Source: JAHDHW01 sp965277415
Lineage (GTDB): Bacteria; Bacteroidota; Bacteroidia; Chitinophagales; Saprospiraceae
DNA length: 64,000 nt
Assembly (NCBI GenBank): GCA_965277415.1
Contig: CBDICS010000103.1
Span: forward strand, 1 to 64,000
Direction: 5' to 3'
Below, piece after piece: positions 27,241 through 36,084 of this stretch (positions within the stretch are counted from its first letter, which is position 1; every line of letters starts with the position of its first letter). The position numbers and the translations under genes are program-made. The notes below the pieces were generated by a model that did not search any database, was not told the DNA's origin, and saw only the letters and a program-made list of their open reading frames with translations.

Positions 27241-27399
27241 TACACCGTAAAATAATTAAAATTGCTTTTGGTGGTCTCTTTTTCGATTTGAACTTCCTCA
27301 AATATTCCTTAAATAGCTAAGGCTATTCGCGTCACATTTGAGTCGTCAAATCAAAAAATAGCCTCAACCAAAACGAAAAAGAATTTATTTTACGATGTA
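27241..27399 (-). repeat. Palindromic element copy D (159 bp, reverse)
   Basis: On the minus strand: arms TACATCGTAAAATAAA and complement TACACCGTAAAATAAT, GACGA (27343-27347) facing GAAGT (27292-27296), third stem CTCAAAT/ATTTGAG, apex AATAGC-CTTA-GCTATT. Nearly the same core as copy G, in opposite orientation. It lies between convergent rnhB and the MBL gene. Confidence 0.88.
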
Positions 27400-27616
27400 C
27401 TAAACAAAATCAAAAAAATAAGTCGACTGATCACTTTACTATGGCAATCGCAAGGTTATTTATTAAATATGGATTAAGAAAATAAATGATCAAAATTTTT
27501 GAAGCCTGCCTAGAGTAGCCACTCACAAGTGAAGCGATCACCAAATCACACAGTCCATAGGACTGATCACCATAACATAAGTCTAAAATATTGTTTTTGC
27601 AATCGCCATGATCACT
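27400..27616. repeat. Direct repeat region behind MBL gene
   Basis: TGATCACTTTACT occurs at 27428-27440 and again at 27609-27621 (the second overlaps the end of the MBL gene). GCAATCGC follows the first and precedes the second. A small hairpin CAGTCC-ATA-GGACTG lies between. No gene is seen. Confidence 0.5.
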
Positions 27617-28258
27617 TTACTGTAGGAATGTATTATTCATCCGTTCATAACCAATTTTCGTTTCGGGCCCATGCCCAGGGTAGGCAGTTACTTCGTCTCC
27701 AAGAGGAAAAAGTTTATCCTTAATACTGCCAATAAGTGTAGCAAAGTCACCACCAGGTAAATCAGTTCGGCCTATACTTTGATGAAATAAAACATCTCCG
27801 GCAATAACAAATTTGGATGCTTTACAATAAAAAGAAAGACTGGCAGGGGAATGCCCCGGAGTAAAAATTGCTTCTAATTTTGAATTCCCAAATTCGATAA
27901 TATCTCCTTCTTTTATAAAACGACTAGGCATTGGTGAAGGATCTGAATATGGGACGCCATACATTTGACAAATTTGCGGCACGGCTTGAAGTACTGGGAG
28001 CTCGCCTTCATGAATTTCAAGTGGTAGATTATATTTTTTATGAATATAATTATTCCCGAAAACATGATCAATATGGCAATGAGTATTGATTAACCGAACA
28101 GGATTTAGCCCATTCTCCTCTATGAAATCCGAACACTGTTTACGTTCTTCAGCAGTATACATACCCGGGTCAAAGATGACACACTCTTTAGTATCATCAT
28201 ATAAAATATAAGTGTTTTCCTGAAAAGGATTGAAAGTTAGTTTAGCAACAAGTGTCAT
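27617..28258 (-). CDS. MBL-fold metallo-hydrolase (glyoxalase II-like)
   Basis: A 213-residue metallo-beta-lactamase-fold enzyme. The metal motif NTHCHIDHVFGN lies near residues 58-69, with further ligands in FTPGHSPASLSFY (His), IAGDVLFHQSIGRTDLPGGD (Asp) and YPGHGPET (His). This pattern is that of glyoxalase II-like or YcbL-type hydrolases, which act on thioesters such as glutathione or bacillithiol conjugates. The C-terminal glyoxalase II substrate domain is lacking, so the YcbL type is more likely. Divergent from the large envelope gene that follows. Confidence 0.9.
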   Translation of the reverse strand: MTLVAKLTFNPFQENTYILYDDTKECVIFDPGMYTAEERKQCSDFIEENGLNPVRLINTHCHIDHVFGNNYIHKKYNLPLEIHEGELPVLQAVPQICQMYGVPYSDPSPMPSRFIKEGDIIEFGNSKLEAIFTPGHSPASLSFYCKASKFVIAGDVLFHQSIGRTDLPGGDFATLIGSIKDKLFPLGDEVTAYPGHGPETKIGYERMNNTFLQ

Positions 28259-28474
28259 CGTTTTTACGTTAATTTATGAATAAAGCGCTTTTAAATAACA
28301 AATTTAATATTGAAGTTATTTTAATAATGATCAGGTCGAATTGTATGATATTTCACTCAATGCGACATAACTATCTGTAAAAATACACTTACCAATGGAT
28401 TTCATTGACAATCTGTTTAAAAAAAGTCATCTTTAAAGAGGGGCTAAAAAATCGGCTTCAATAACCTTAGTCAT

Positions 28475-31400
28475 ATGCTTAGAATTGTACTTAAATTATC
28501 ACTTATATTTTGCTTTCTTTCAACTTCTTTTCTCTTTGGACAAGGGTCACAAATAGAATTTGGGAAAAACCGTGTTCAATACCATGATGATTTCAAAGAA
28601 TGGCTTCAATATGAAAGCGTCAATTTCATTACATATTTCTATGGAAAAGGACGTAATATCGCACATTCTGTTGTTCAATTTGCAGAACTAGATCATGATG
28701 AGATTCAGAATATTCTCGAGCATCGAATGAATGATAAAATTGAGATCATCGTCTATACAGATATTACAGATTTAAAGCAAAGCAATATTGGAAGCGAAGA
28801 GACTTTTATGAATACAGGAGGTCAGACAAAGATAGTTGGGAATAAAGTTTTTGTTTATTACAATGGTGATCATAATAATCTTAGACAGCAAGTGAGGGAA
28901 GGGATCGCTTCAGTATATATGAATGCAATGCTTTTTGGATCTAATTTGCAGGAAATTGTACAAAATGCGGTCATGATGAACTTACCTGATTGGTTTAAAG
29001 CAGGTTTAGTCTCTTATGTAGGTAGTTCATGGGATACAAGATTAGATAATCAACTTAGAGATTTAATCCTTCATACAAAGTATAAGGACTTCGATAGTTT
29101 TGCTGAAGCTAACCCCAAACTTGCCGGCCATTCTATGTGGTACTTTATTAGTCAAAATTATGGACAGTCTACTGTTTCAAATTTATTGTACCTCACTCGG
29201 ATTAACCGAAGCATTGATAGTGGATTTCTATACGTATTAGGTACTTCCTATAAAAAGACATCCAAAAATTGGTTTGATTATTTCCAGCGACGTTATAAAA
29301 CAGAAACCAGTCTGATGGCTAAACCTGATGGCAAAAAAATTAAATTTAAGAATAAAAGAAACCTTCCATTAAGTCAAGTTAAAATCAGCCCTGATGGTAA
29401 GAAATTAATTTATGTTGCCAATGAAATAGGAAAATACAAAGTGTATCTTCAAGATATTAGGACTGGAGATAGAAAAGTAATCCATAAAAATGGATTTAGA
29501 AATCCTTTACAAGCAACAGATTATAATTATCCACTTCTTGCATGGAATCCTAATAATATGGAAGTGGCTATTATTTTTGAAAAACAAGACGTTATCAAAC
29601 TTCAAACTTATGATACTAATAGTAATGATAAAACAACAGAAGATTTAGACCCTCAGTATCAAAGAGTTTATAGCATGGATTATGTTAACCCAGGGCAAAT
29701 GGTGCTTTCTGCAACTGTTCGTGGCTTTTCGGATATATTCTTGTATTATCCAACAACTCGTCAGACACAAAGAATAACTAATGATTTTTATGATGACCTT
29801 GATGCTACTTTTGTAAAAATTCGAAATAAAAAAGGAATCCTCTTTTCTTCTAATAGGAATGATTTGCTGGTCAGGCCATTGAGAATGGACACGATTTTAC
29901 CTCTTAATAAATTTGATATCTTTTATTACGATCTTGAAAACAAGTCTTCAGAGTTGGTACGCATAACGAATACACCATATGCTAATGAAAGAAATGCGAC
30001 AGCGGTTGATTCTACTTGGTTTTCATTTTTATCTGACCAGAGTGGTATAGATAATCGACAATTTGGATTTCTTGAGGATTATATTCCTTACTACGAACAA
30101 ATAATAAGCCTGCATGATGGTACAGAAATAGTGCTTCACCAAGATTCATCATTGACAAGTCTTGATTCGACATTAATAGATAGCATTGTACTCAAACCTG
30201 TCATTAAGCAACGTTCCATCAATCATAGTGCTAGTAATTATAATAGAAATATTGTCGAACAACATACTTCTCCTAGGACTGGGAAATATGTTCAAAGTAT
30301 ATTTAAAGATAATCGGTATACTTTTTACATTGGAAAAACTGATCCAGATTCGATCATTATTCCTAAATCGACCCATTATCAAGAACAAGAACAACTTTTC
30401 CTTGGTGAAGTATCAGATCAACAAAAAGATAATAATGGTATTGTTGAGCGTGTTGCTCCTCCGATTGATGAAAAGGGAAAAGATATTTCTGAAATACCTA
30501 AACCTAAAAAAGATACCAGTAAAATAGATATTGATAACTATCTATTTCAAAGTGAATTTGATGATGAAGAACCAGTAGCCGATGTTAGAGTAGAGGATAT
30601 AGACGGTAGTATTACTATAGATATGCCTAGTTCTACTCCGCAACAGGCTATTGATTATTCGGCTGAATCTGCTCCTTTTGAGTCTAAAGTCATTCGTTTT
30701 AATCCATCCAGAATTACTCCATATCGACTAAAGTTTAGAACTGATTTTGTTACGACACAATTGGATAACAGCTTGCTTTTCGGCGGTTTGGATAGTTATG
30801 CGGGCACTCGTGAAACTTATAGTTATCCTCCTCCTGGTATTCTTTTAAAAGCAAACTTTAAGGACTTATTTGAAGATTATCAATTTGAAATGGGGATTAG
30901 AGTACCAACTAGTTTTAATGGTGCAGAATACTTCTTATTGTTTGATGATAGAAAAAAACGCTTAGATAAGCGGTATGCTTTCTATCGTCGGAATTTAACT
31001 TTTACAAGAGATAATTCTAATCCTGTTATTCCTCAAAGATCTAAAGAAACCATATTCCTTGCACAGATGCAAGTGAGTTACCCTTTAGATATTTTTAGAA
31101 GTTTTCGGGCAACAGGTACTTTGCGATTTGACAAGTCTTTTTTATTAGCAACAGATCAAAATGCCTTAAATACACCTACATTAAATCAGCAACGATTTGG
31201 GCTTAAGCTCGAATATGTATTTGATAATACCCTTGATATTGCAATTAATATTAAAAACGGCACTCGATATAAATTTTATGTAGAAGCCTTAAAAAGATTT
31301 CAGATAGACCTTTTAGATGATGTAGAATTTGGGCTAGGTGATGGTTTTATGACTGTTGTTGGCTTTGATTTTAGACATTATCAACGCTTAGATAAGCACT

Positions 31401-31951
31401 CTATTTTAGCAATACGAGCTGCTGGGGCATCTTCTTTTGGCTCTGAAAAAATACTCTACTTTTTGGGTGGAGTAGACAACTGGTTGCTTCAGAGTTTTAA
31501 TAATGAAATTCCATTCCCTGGGCAAGGAGAATTTGCATATCAAACGCTAGCGAGTAACCTTCGTGGCTTTAGGTATAATATTAGGAATGGGAATAACTTT
31601 GCTTTGGTTAATACTGAATTGCGAGTACCTATTTTTAAATATTTTTCAAAGCGAATTCGCTCTTCTTTTTTTAGAAATTTTCAACTTGTTGGTTTTTTCG
31701 ATCTTGGAACAGCATGGCAGGGCTTTTCTCCTTTTGTAAAGGATAGTCCACTGAACACGATTTATTTGTCCAACCCTCCAACAGTAAGCGTAAAAGTAAA
31801 TTATTTTAGAGATCCTATTGTCGCTGGATATGGAGCAGGAATAAGAACAATGCTATTTGGGTATTTTATTAGACTTGATTATGCAAGAGGAATTGAGACA
31901 AGAATCGTTCAGGATCCTAGATTGTATTTGTCTTTAGGAATGGATTTCTAA
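28475..31951 (+). CDS. TolB/PD40-propeller and outer-membrane barrel protein
   Basis: A 1158-residue exported protein. A signal peptide (SLIFCFLSTSFLFGQG) is followed by a peptidase-MA-like domain without an obvious HExxH (about 25-270), a PD40/TolB-like propeller (about 290-560: VKISPDGKKLIYVANEIGKYKVYL, LAWNPNNMEVAIIFE, GILFSSNRND), a low-complexity acidic linker (about 560-740) and a C-terminal outer-membrane barrel (about 750-1158) ending SLGMDF with a terminal aromatic. This three-part form is known in Bacteroidota, generally annotated as TolB-like or biopolymer transporter; its role, perhaps in outer-membrane biogenesis, is unproven. Confidence 0.82.
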   Translation: MLRIVLKLSLIFCFLSTSFLFGQGSQIEFGKNRVQYHDDFKEWLQYESVNFITYFYGKGRNIAHSVVQFAELDHDEIQNILEHRMNDKIEIIVYTDITDLKQSNIGSEETFMNTGGQTKIVGNKVFVYYNGDHNNLRQQVREGIASVYMNAMLFGSNLQEIVQNAVMMNLPDWFKAGLVSYVGSSWDTRLDNQLRDLILHTKYKDFDSFAEANPKLAGHSMWYFISQNYGQSTVSNLLYLTRINRSIDSGFLYVLGTSYKKTSKNWFDYFQRRYKTETSLMAKPDGKKIKFKNKRNLPLSQVKISPDGKKLIYVANEIGKYKVYLQDIRTGDRKVIHKNGFRNPLQATDYNYPLLAWNPNNMEVAIIFEKQDVIKLQTYDTNSNDKTTEDLDPQYQRVYSMDYVNPGQMVLSATVRGFSDIFLYYPTTRQTQRITNDFYDDLDATFVKIRNKKGILFSSNRNDLLVRPLRMDTILPLNKFDIFYYDLENKSSELVRITNTPYANERNATAVDSTWFSFLSDQSGIDNRQFGFLEDYIPYYEQIISLHDGTEIVLHQDSSLTSLDSTLIDSIVLKPVIKQRSINHSASNYNRNIVEQHTSPRTGKYVQSIFKDNRYTFYIGKTDPDSIIIPKSTHYQEQEQLFLGEVSDQQKDNNGIVERVAPPIDEKGKDISEIPKPKKDTSKIDIDNYLFQSEFDDEEPVADVRVEDIDGSITIDMPSSTPQQAIDYSAESAPFESKVIRFNPSRITPYRLKFRTDFVTTQLDNSLLFGGLDSYAGTRETYSYPPPGILLKANFKDLFEDYQFEMGIRVPTSFNGAEYFLLFDDRKKRLDKRYAFYRRNLTFTRDNSNPVIPQRSKETIFLAQMQVSYPLDIFRSFRATGTLRFDKSFLLATDQNALNTPTLNQQRFGLKLEYVFDNTLDIAINIKNGTRYKFYVEALKRFQIDLLDDVEFGLGDGFMTVVGFDFRHYQRLDKHSILAIRAAGASSFGSEKILYFLGGVDNWLLQSFNNEIPFPGQGEFAYQTLASNLRGFRYNIRNGNNFALVNTELRVPIFKYFSKRIRSSFFRNFQLVGFFDLGTAWQGFSPFVKDSPLNTIYLSNPPTVSVKVNYFRDPIVAGYGAGIRTMLFGYFIRLDYARGIETRIVQDPRLYLSLGMDF

Positions 31952-32073
31952 AGAATGACTTTCCTCCAATGATTATTGACAGAAATGCAATCTCTAATTA
32001 ATTTTAATTTGGATTGGACGTAGCTTAGTTGATATGCCTAACGTTTACAAAGCTTGGGGTGAGCCATATTTTA

Positions 32074-33141
32074 TTATTCATCTCCTGCTTTCATCTTTTC
32101 TGCATTTTCTGCTACCTGTAAAGCCGAAATTATTTCTTCAATATCTCCGCCGACAATTTTATCTAAACTATATAGGGTTAAATTGATTCTATGATCGGTT
32201 ACTCTATTTTGAGGGTAATTATAAGTTCTGATTTTTCCAGAACGATCGCCACTTCCTACCAAGGATTTACGATGAGCGGCTACTTTATTATCATGTTCCT
32301 CTCGTTGAGATTCATATACCTTTACATACAGCCGCTGTAAAGCAATTTCCCTGTTTTTGTGTTGAGAACGCCCATCTGTACTTTCAGAAACAATGCCAGT
32401 AGGAAGGTGAGTGAAACGTACACCTGATTCTGTTTTATTGACATGCTGACCTCCAGCGCCACTTGCTCTAAAAGTATCAGTCTTGAGGTCTGCTTTATTA
32501 ATGTTGACATCTTCCATTTCGAATTTTGGCATGACCACAACGGTAGCGGCAGATGTATGTACACGTCCTTGAGATTCAGTTTTGGGCACACGTTGTACAC
32601 GGTGAGCACCTGATTCAAACTTTAATTTACCATAGACATCATTACCAAATATTTCTAGAACAATCTTATTATAGCCACCAACAGTTCCTTCATTGATAGA
32701 TACTGCCTCTGTCTTCCATCCCTGTGAATCAAAGTATTTAATATACATTTTGTAGAGATCTCCGGCAAAAATACTTGCTTCATCGCCTCCTGTACCTGAT
32801 CGAATTTCAAAAATAACATCTTTAGAGTCTTCGGGATCTTTTGGGATCAACATTACCTTTATCTTTTCCTCCATTTCTTCTAACTTAGGTAATAAATCGT
32901 CCATTTCTAATTTTGCCATTTCCCGCATCTCCTCATCCTCCTCTTTAAGCATTTCTTTAGAGGTTTCAATATTTCCTAAAAGGTCTTTATACGCATGGTA
33001 AGTCGTTACGAATTCTTTAAGATCTTTATATTCTTTACTTACTTTTTTATACTTATTCATATCGGAGGTCACAGTTGGATCCGATAGTTGTTCTTCCAAG
33101 TAAATATATCGTTCGTGTATAGCCTCAAGTTTATCTAACAT
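32074..33141 (-). CDS. prfA: Peptide chain release factor 1
   Basis: A 355-residue class-I release factor. The GGQ catalytic motif stands in ASGAGGQHVNKTESGVRF near residue 230, and the decoding part is FEIRSGTGGDEASIFAGDLYKMY. RF1 rather than RF2 is indicated by uninterrupted reading, without the RF2 frameshift site, and by the typical start LEAIHERYIYLEEQLSDP. Length agrees with E. coli RF1 (360). A TAnnTTTG promoter box (TACTTTTG) sits about 125 bp upstream. Element E lies behind that promoter. Confidence 0.96.
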   Translation of the reverse strand: MLDKLEAIHERYIYLEEQLSDPTVTSDMNKYKKVSKEYKDLKEFVTTYHAYKDLLGNIETSKEMLKEEDEEMREMAKLEMDDLLPKLEEMEEKIKVMLIPKDPEDSKDVIFEIRSGTGGDEASIFAGDLYKMYIKYFDSQGWKTEAVSINEGTVGGYNKIVLEIFGNDVYGKLKFESGAHRVQRVPKTESQGRVHTSAATVVVMPKFEMEDVNINKADLKTDTFRASGAGGQHVNKTESGVRFTHLPTGIVSESTDGRSQHKNREIALQRLYVKVYESQREEHDNKVAAHRKSLVGSGDRSGKIRTYNYPQNRVTDHRINLTLYSLDKIVGGDIEEIISALQVAENAEKMKAGDE

Positions 33142-33265
33142 TACTTTATTTTTTAATAATCATAGAAAAGAATGGTATTTATCCCAATTTCCGAACATTC
33201 TCTTAAGTAGCTATAAGAAAAGATATAAATTGAATAACAGCATAGCAAGGTTTCTTTTAAAAAGG

Positions 33266-33273
33266 CAAAAGTA
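33266..33273 (-). promoter_or_regulatory. Candidate -7 box upstream of prfA
   Basis: TACTTTTG on the minus strand, a perfect TAnnTTTG match; no clear TTG at -33, so moderate confidence. Confidence 0.4.
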
Positions 33274-33333
33274 GACATTTTTTAGCTTATTCAGAACAGA
33301 ATAAGCAGAGACTTTATAGCAATGTGTTTTACT

Positions 33334-33492
33334 GAAGTTGTTCAAAAATGGCTGCTATTCTCGATAAATAGATGTTTTGTCTCAAGACGAGGCTTTAAAA
33401 TCGCTGCATAGCAGGGTTACGTGAGATTTTTATAAGGAAGTATTGGGGCAAAAGATCGTTTCGTAGTTAGTGAGCTATTTTTGAACAACTTC
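33334..33492 (+). repeat. Palindromic element copy E (159 bp)
   Basis: Arms GAAGTTGTTCAAAAATGG and ATTTTTGAACAACTTC. GACGA at 33386-33390 faces GAAGTA at 33437-33442. Second stem AGATGTTTTGTCTCAA/TTGGGGCAAAAGATC. Copy B is a version with the core removed. It fills part of the 469-bp gap between prfA and the anti-sigma-like gene. Confidence 0.88.
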
Positions 33493-33610
33493 AATATAAG
33501 GTATTCTTTTAGATGATCATAAATACAAAAGACAACTATTTGCTCCGAAGTAAATTTGGAAACATCAAAATGATATTGTTTGAAGTGGTTTGGTTTTTCT
33601 GGATACTGAG

Positions 33611-33868
33611 CTATGGATTCACTCGAATTTTATCCTTAATAGATTGGATCAGTGCGGGAGAAACTTTGCGTCTATGAACTTTACTTTTTATAAACTCTCT
33701 AAATGATTGCTCTTTGCTTAATACTTCTAAATAAACGGGGTTTAGTTTTATTTCTCTCAGGAGTTCTCTTTCTGCATCTTTACTTAATTCATTATCTAGG
33801 TACATATTGACCTTTCTGATTAGTTCCTGATGATTTTTTTGAATACCCATTAGTGACTTTTTTAACAA
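33611..33868 (-). CDS. Small anti-sigma-like protein
   Basis: An 85-residue soluble protein with an N-terminal helix (KNHQELIRKVNMYLDNELS) resembling the anti-sigma-domain start LxxYLDGELS of zf-HC2-like anti-sigma factors, but without zinc-binding His/Cys. Such short partners follow ECF sigma genes in many Bacteroidota. The sigma gene is upstream on the same strand, but 350 bp away, which is long for an operon pair. Role is inferred from context. Confidence 0.65.
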   Translation of the reverse strand: MLKKSLMGIQKNHQELIRKVNMYLDNELSKDAERELLREIKLNPVYLEVLSKEQSFREFIKSKVHRRKVSPALIQSIKDKIRVNP

Positions 33869-34218
33869 TCAAAACTAAATGCAATCGGACTAATTCGGGG
33901 AAAATCAAAAAATATCAGCGAGGCTCCAGAAGGAGTACCCGTGCCGACAAAATCGACAAATGCTGTGCTAATATTTTTTCTGGTAGTCATATCCCTTTAT
34001 TTAGCCATAGAATTCCGATAACTCTAATGAATTATCGGAATCTGGCAGTCAATTTTTAATTGTTTGATTAAACAATAATTATATTAAATAATTGGCCTAA
34101 ATTACATTAATAATATTTTTTTGAGATAAAGTCAAAAAACGAACGTTATTTCCTTACAGTCAAGCACTTATCATTTTTCGACTTATCAAATATTATTAAC
34201 ATAACTCTTTACGGCTAC
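33869..34218. other. 350-bp gap between sigma and anti-sigma-like genes
   Basis: Contains a perfect 10-bp hairpin (ATTCCGATAA 34012-34021 / TTATCGGAAT 34032-34041) and a weak GGCTCC-AGAA-GGAG stem at about 33919. No gene is evident. It could be a 5' leader of the anti-sigma-like gene. Confidence 0.4.
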
Positions 34219-34797
34219 TTATCTTTTATCTTCGAAACCATAGTTCGAAGCATAATCTTTCAATTTTTCTTTAAGCATATTACGAGAACGGTGCAATCTT
34301 GACCTTACCGTACCGATTGGTATATCCATGATTTTGGATATTTCCTCATAAGAGAATCCTTCAATATCGCATAGTAATATGACCGCTCTAAAATCAACTG
34401 GAAGACTATTGATGGCAGTGGTAATTTCATCTCCCATCATGTTTTGATAAATCTCCTGTCTCAAATCAATATGACCTGAAAGGTTACTATCCTCTTGATC
34501 GTGGTAGTTGATTACTTCTTGATAATCTACTTGAGAAGGTCTTTTACTTTTTTTGCGATATTGATTGATGAAACCATTCTTCAATATCTTAAAAAGCCAT
34601 GCTTTAGCATTTGTTCCTTCAATATATTTATCAATGAAACGAAAAGCTTTCATGTATGTCTCCTGTACCAAATCGTTCGCATCTTCCTCGTTATACGTTA
34701 GATTGTAGGCAAAATTATATAGCGCATCCGCATGTGGATAGAACTCTACCTCAAAAATTCGCTCGTAATTTTGCATTTCCTGTGTCTTTTGCGTCAT
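34219..34797 (-). CDS. ECF-type RNA polymerase sigma factor
   Basis: A 192-residue sigma-70 family ECF factor. I start at ATG 34797 (MTQKTQEMQNYERIF) since the 24-residue extension upstream is unlike the family. Region 2 is FYPHADALYNFAYNLTYNEEDANDLVQETYMKAF (in parts), region 4 is LPVDFRAVILLCDIEGFSYEEI followed by PIGTVRSRLHRSRNML. It directs RNA polymerase to stress or envelope promoters; the exact regulon is unknown. An AT-rich TATCTTTA box lies close upstream (34806-34813). It is a SigW-like branch common in Bacteroidota. Confidence 0.93.
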   Translation of the reverse strand: MTQKTQEMQNYERIFEVEFYPHADALYNFAYNLTYNEEDANDLVQETYMKAFRFIDKYIEGTNAKAWLFKILKNGFINQYRKKSKRPSQVDYQEVINYHDQEDSNLSGHIDLRQEIYQNMMGDEITTAINSLPVDFRAVILLCDIEGFSYEEISKIMDIPIGTVRSRLHRSRNMLKEKLKDYASNYGFEDKR

Positions 34798-34949
34798 CAA
34801 TAACATAAAGATAGAAATATTAATATCGGTGAAAAAATAATTTTTCGGATATAATGCCCGATATTCCAATCAACCTAGGTTTTATTCAAAAAGTTTCCGA
34901 GAATGGGAAAAAAAATATTTTTAGATAGATTTTTTTAACAGTATTTAAT

Positions 34950-35111
34950 GAAGTTGTTTAAAAATGGAGATTGAGATTGATTGTAAGTGCTTGATTTTCA
35001 AGACGAAGCTTCATTATTTTTCGTAGCCTTAGCTACGGTGGAAATAATTAGCTGAAGTATTGGAGATCAATGACTTGCAAGAAAATTATCTATCTATTTT
35101 AAAACAACTTC
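34950..35111 (+). repeat. Palindromic element copy F (162 bp)
   Basis: Same subfamily as copy A: arms GAAGTTGTTTAAAAATGG and complement, second stem TGTAAGTGCTTGATTTTCAA, GACGA at 35002-35006 facing GAAGTA at 35054-35059, apex GTAGC-CTTA-GCTAC. Third stem differs from A but still pairs (AGCTTCATTATTTTTC with GAAATAATTAGCT). It lies between the HD gene and the sigma gene. Confidence 0.9.
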
Positions 35112-35121
35112 ATTAAAAAGT

Positions 35122-35706
35122 TTAAAATTGAACGATTTCAATACCTTTTATATTTGTTTCAAACCAATAGAGAGGGGATTGAGTTTTATCTCCAGTCCGC
35201 GTATCACATTTAAAGAAAAGATAGTATAGTTGAATATTATCTCCGATACGATTTAAGAATTTTATAAGCCGAGCATTTCCTTCTTCGACATTATTGTATA
35301 ACATTTTTAACCGCCAACAATAATAGGCTTCATCATGTAATTCTATTACGTCCAGGACATCTTGATCTGTAATATAATCTTCCATGAATTCTCTGGCTAG
35401 AATCGAATGATGTTTAGACCAATCGCGGTTTTGCCCTCTTTTATCTTCCGAGTATTTAAAAATGTCATGTACTAAAGCAATTAAACGGAGTTTGTTCCTT
35501 GTAGTAGAATCAAGGGTGATCTTATCTATATTATCAAGGACTTCTTTGATATGGTAAAGAACTTTTCCTTCAGGATGACCATAGCGAGGTTTTCCCCAAA
35601 ATAAACCTTTTTGAAATTCGGAAGCATTCAGCAAAGCTTTTTCGAGATCTGTCTCAGGTTTTAAAATCTCTTCAACATATCCTTCAACTCGAAGGGGTTC
35701 CTTCAT
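35122..35706 (-). CDS. HD-domain phosphohydrolase-like protein
   Basis: A 194-residue protein of the HD superfamily. Metal ligands are suggested by YHIKEVLDNI (His), LIALVHDIFKYSED (HD pair near residue 79), KHHSILAREFME (His) and DVIELHDEAYY. HD proteins hydrolyse nucleotides or phosphoesters. Length suits a compact single-domain enzyme. Substrate unknown. Palindromic element F follows its stop by 10 bp. Confidence 0.82.
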   Translation of the reverse strand: MKEPLRVEGYVEEILKPETDLEKALLNASEFQKGLFWGKPRYGHPEGKVLYHIKEVLDNIDKITLDSTTRNKLRLIALVHDIFKYSEDKRGQNRDWSKHHSILAREFMEDYITDQDVLDVIELHDEAYYCWRLKMLYNNVEEGNARLIKFLNRIGDNIQLYYLFFKCDTRTGDKTQSPLYWFETNIKGIEIVQF

Positions 35707-36084
35707 AATTAATCAAAATTTCTAGTACGAAGATAATTTATATTTTCAAAATCATTTTTACCAATAAACAATTTTTTTATCCCAACAGTATTCTTTCTTC
35801 TACTAAAGTTAATTCTAGCATATAAAGAAACGTTTAAGCTGTTTAAAGTATTGTTAACGTCCTGTTAAATTCATAGTGGACAGAAACAAGGAATATGCCA
35901 TCACAGTTACTTTTGCATAAGTGGCGGAACAAAGTTAATAATAAGCTATTTTAACATACTGAAATTTCATAAATAATTGACTAAAAAGAGATTGTGTTGA
36001 TGTTTTTGAATGTCTTTTAAAAAATAACTTATTATTAATTCCGTCTAATAACCTATTACTTAATGATTACAAACTTTAAGCCTT
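35707..36084. other. Divergent gap before htrA with promoter box and AT-rich palindrome
   Basis: TACTTTTG at 35908-35915 is a perfect -7 box for htrA, giving a leader of about 160 nt. Within that leader TTAATAATAAG (35935-35945) and its exact complement (36028-36038) form a 104-bp inverted repeat with TATTTTAA/TTAAAAAATA inside. Nothing else is seen. Confidence 0.45.

Noticed and set aside
33853..34059. 68-residue plus-strand frame between sigma and anti-sigma-like genes
   Set aside because: No recognisable features; it overlaps the anti-sigma-like start and the hairpin.
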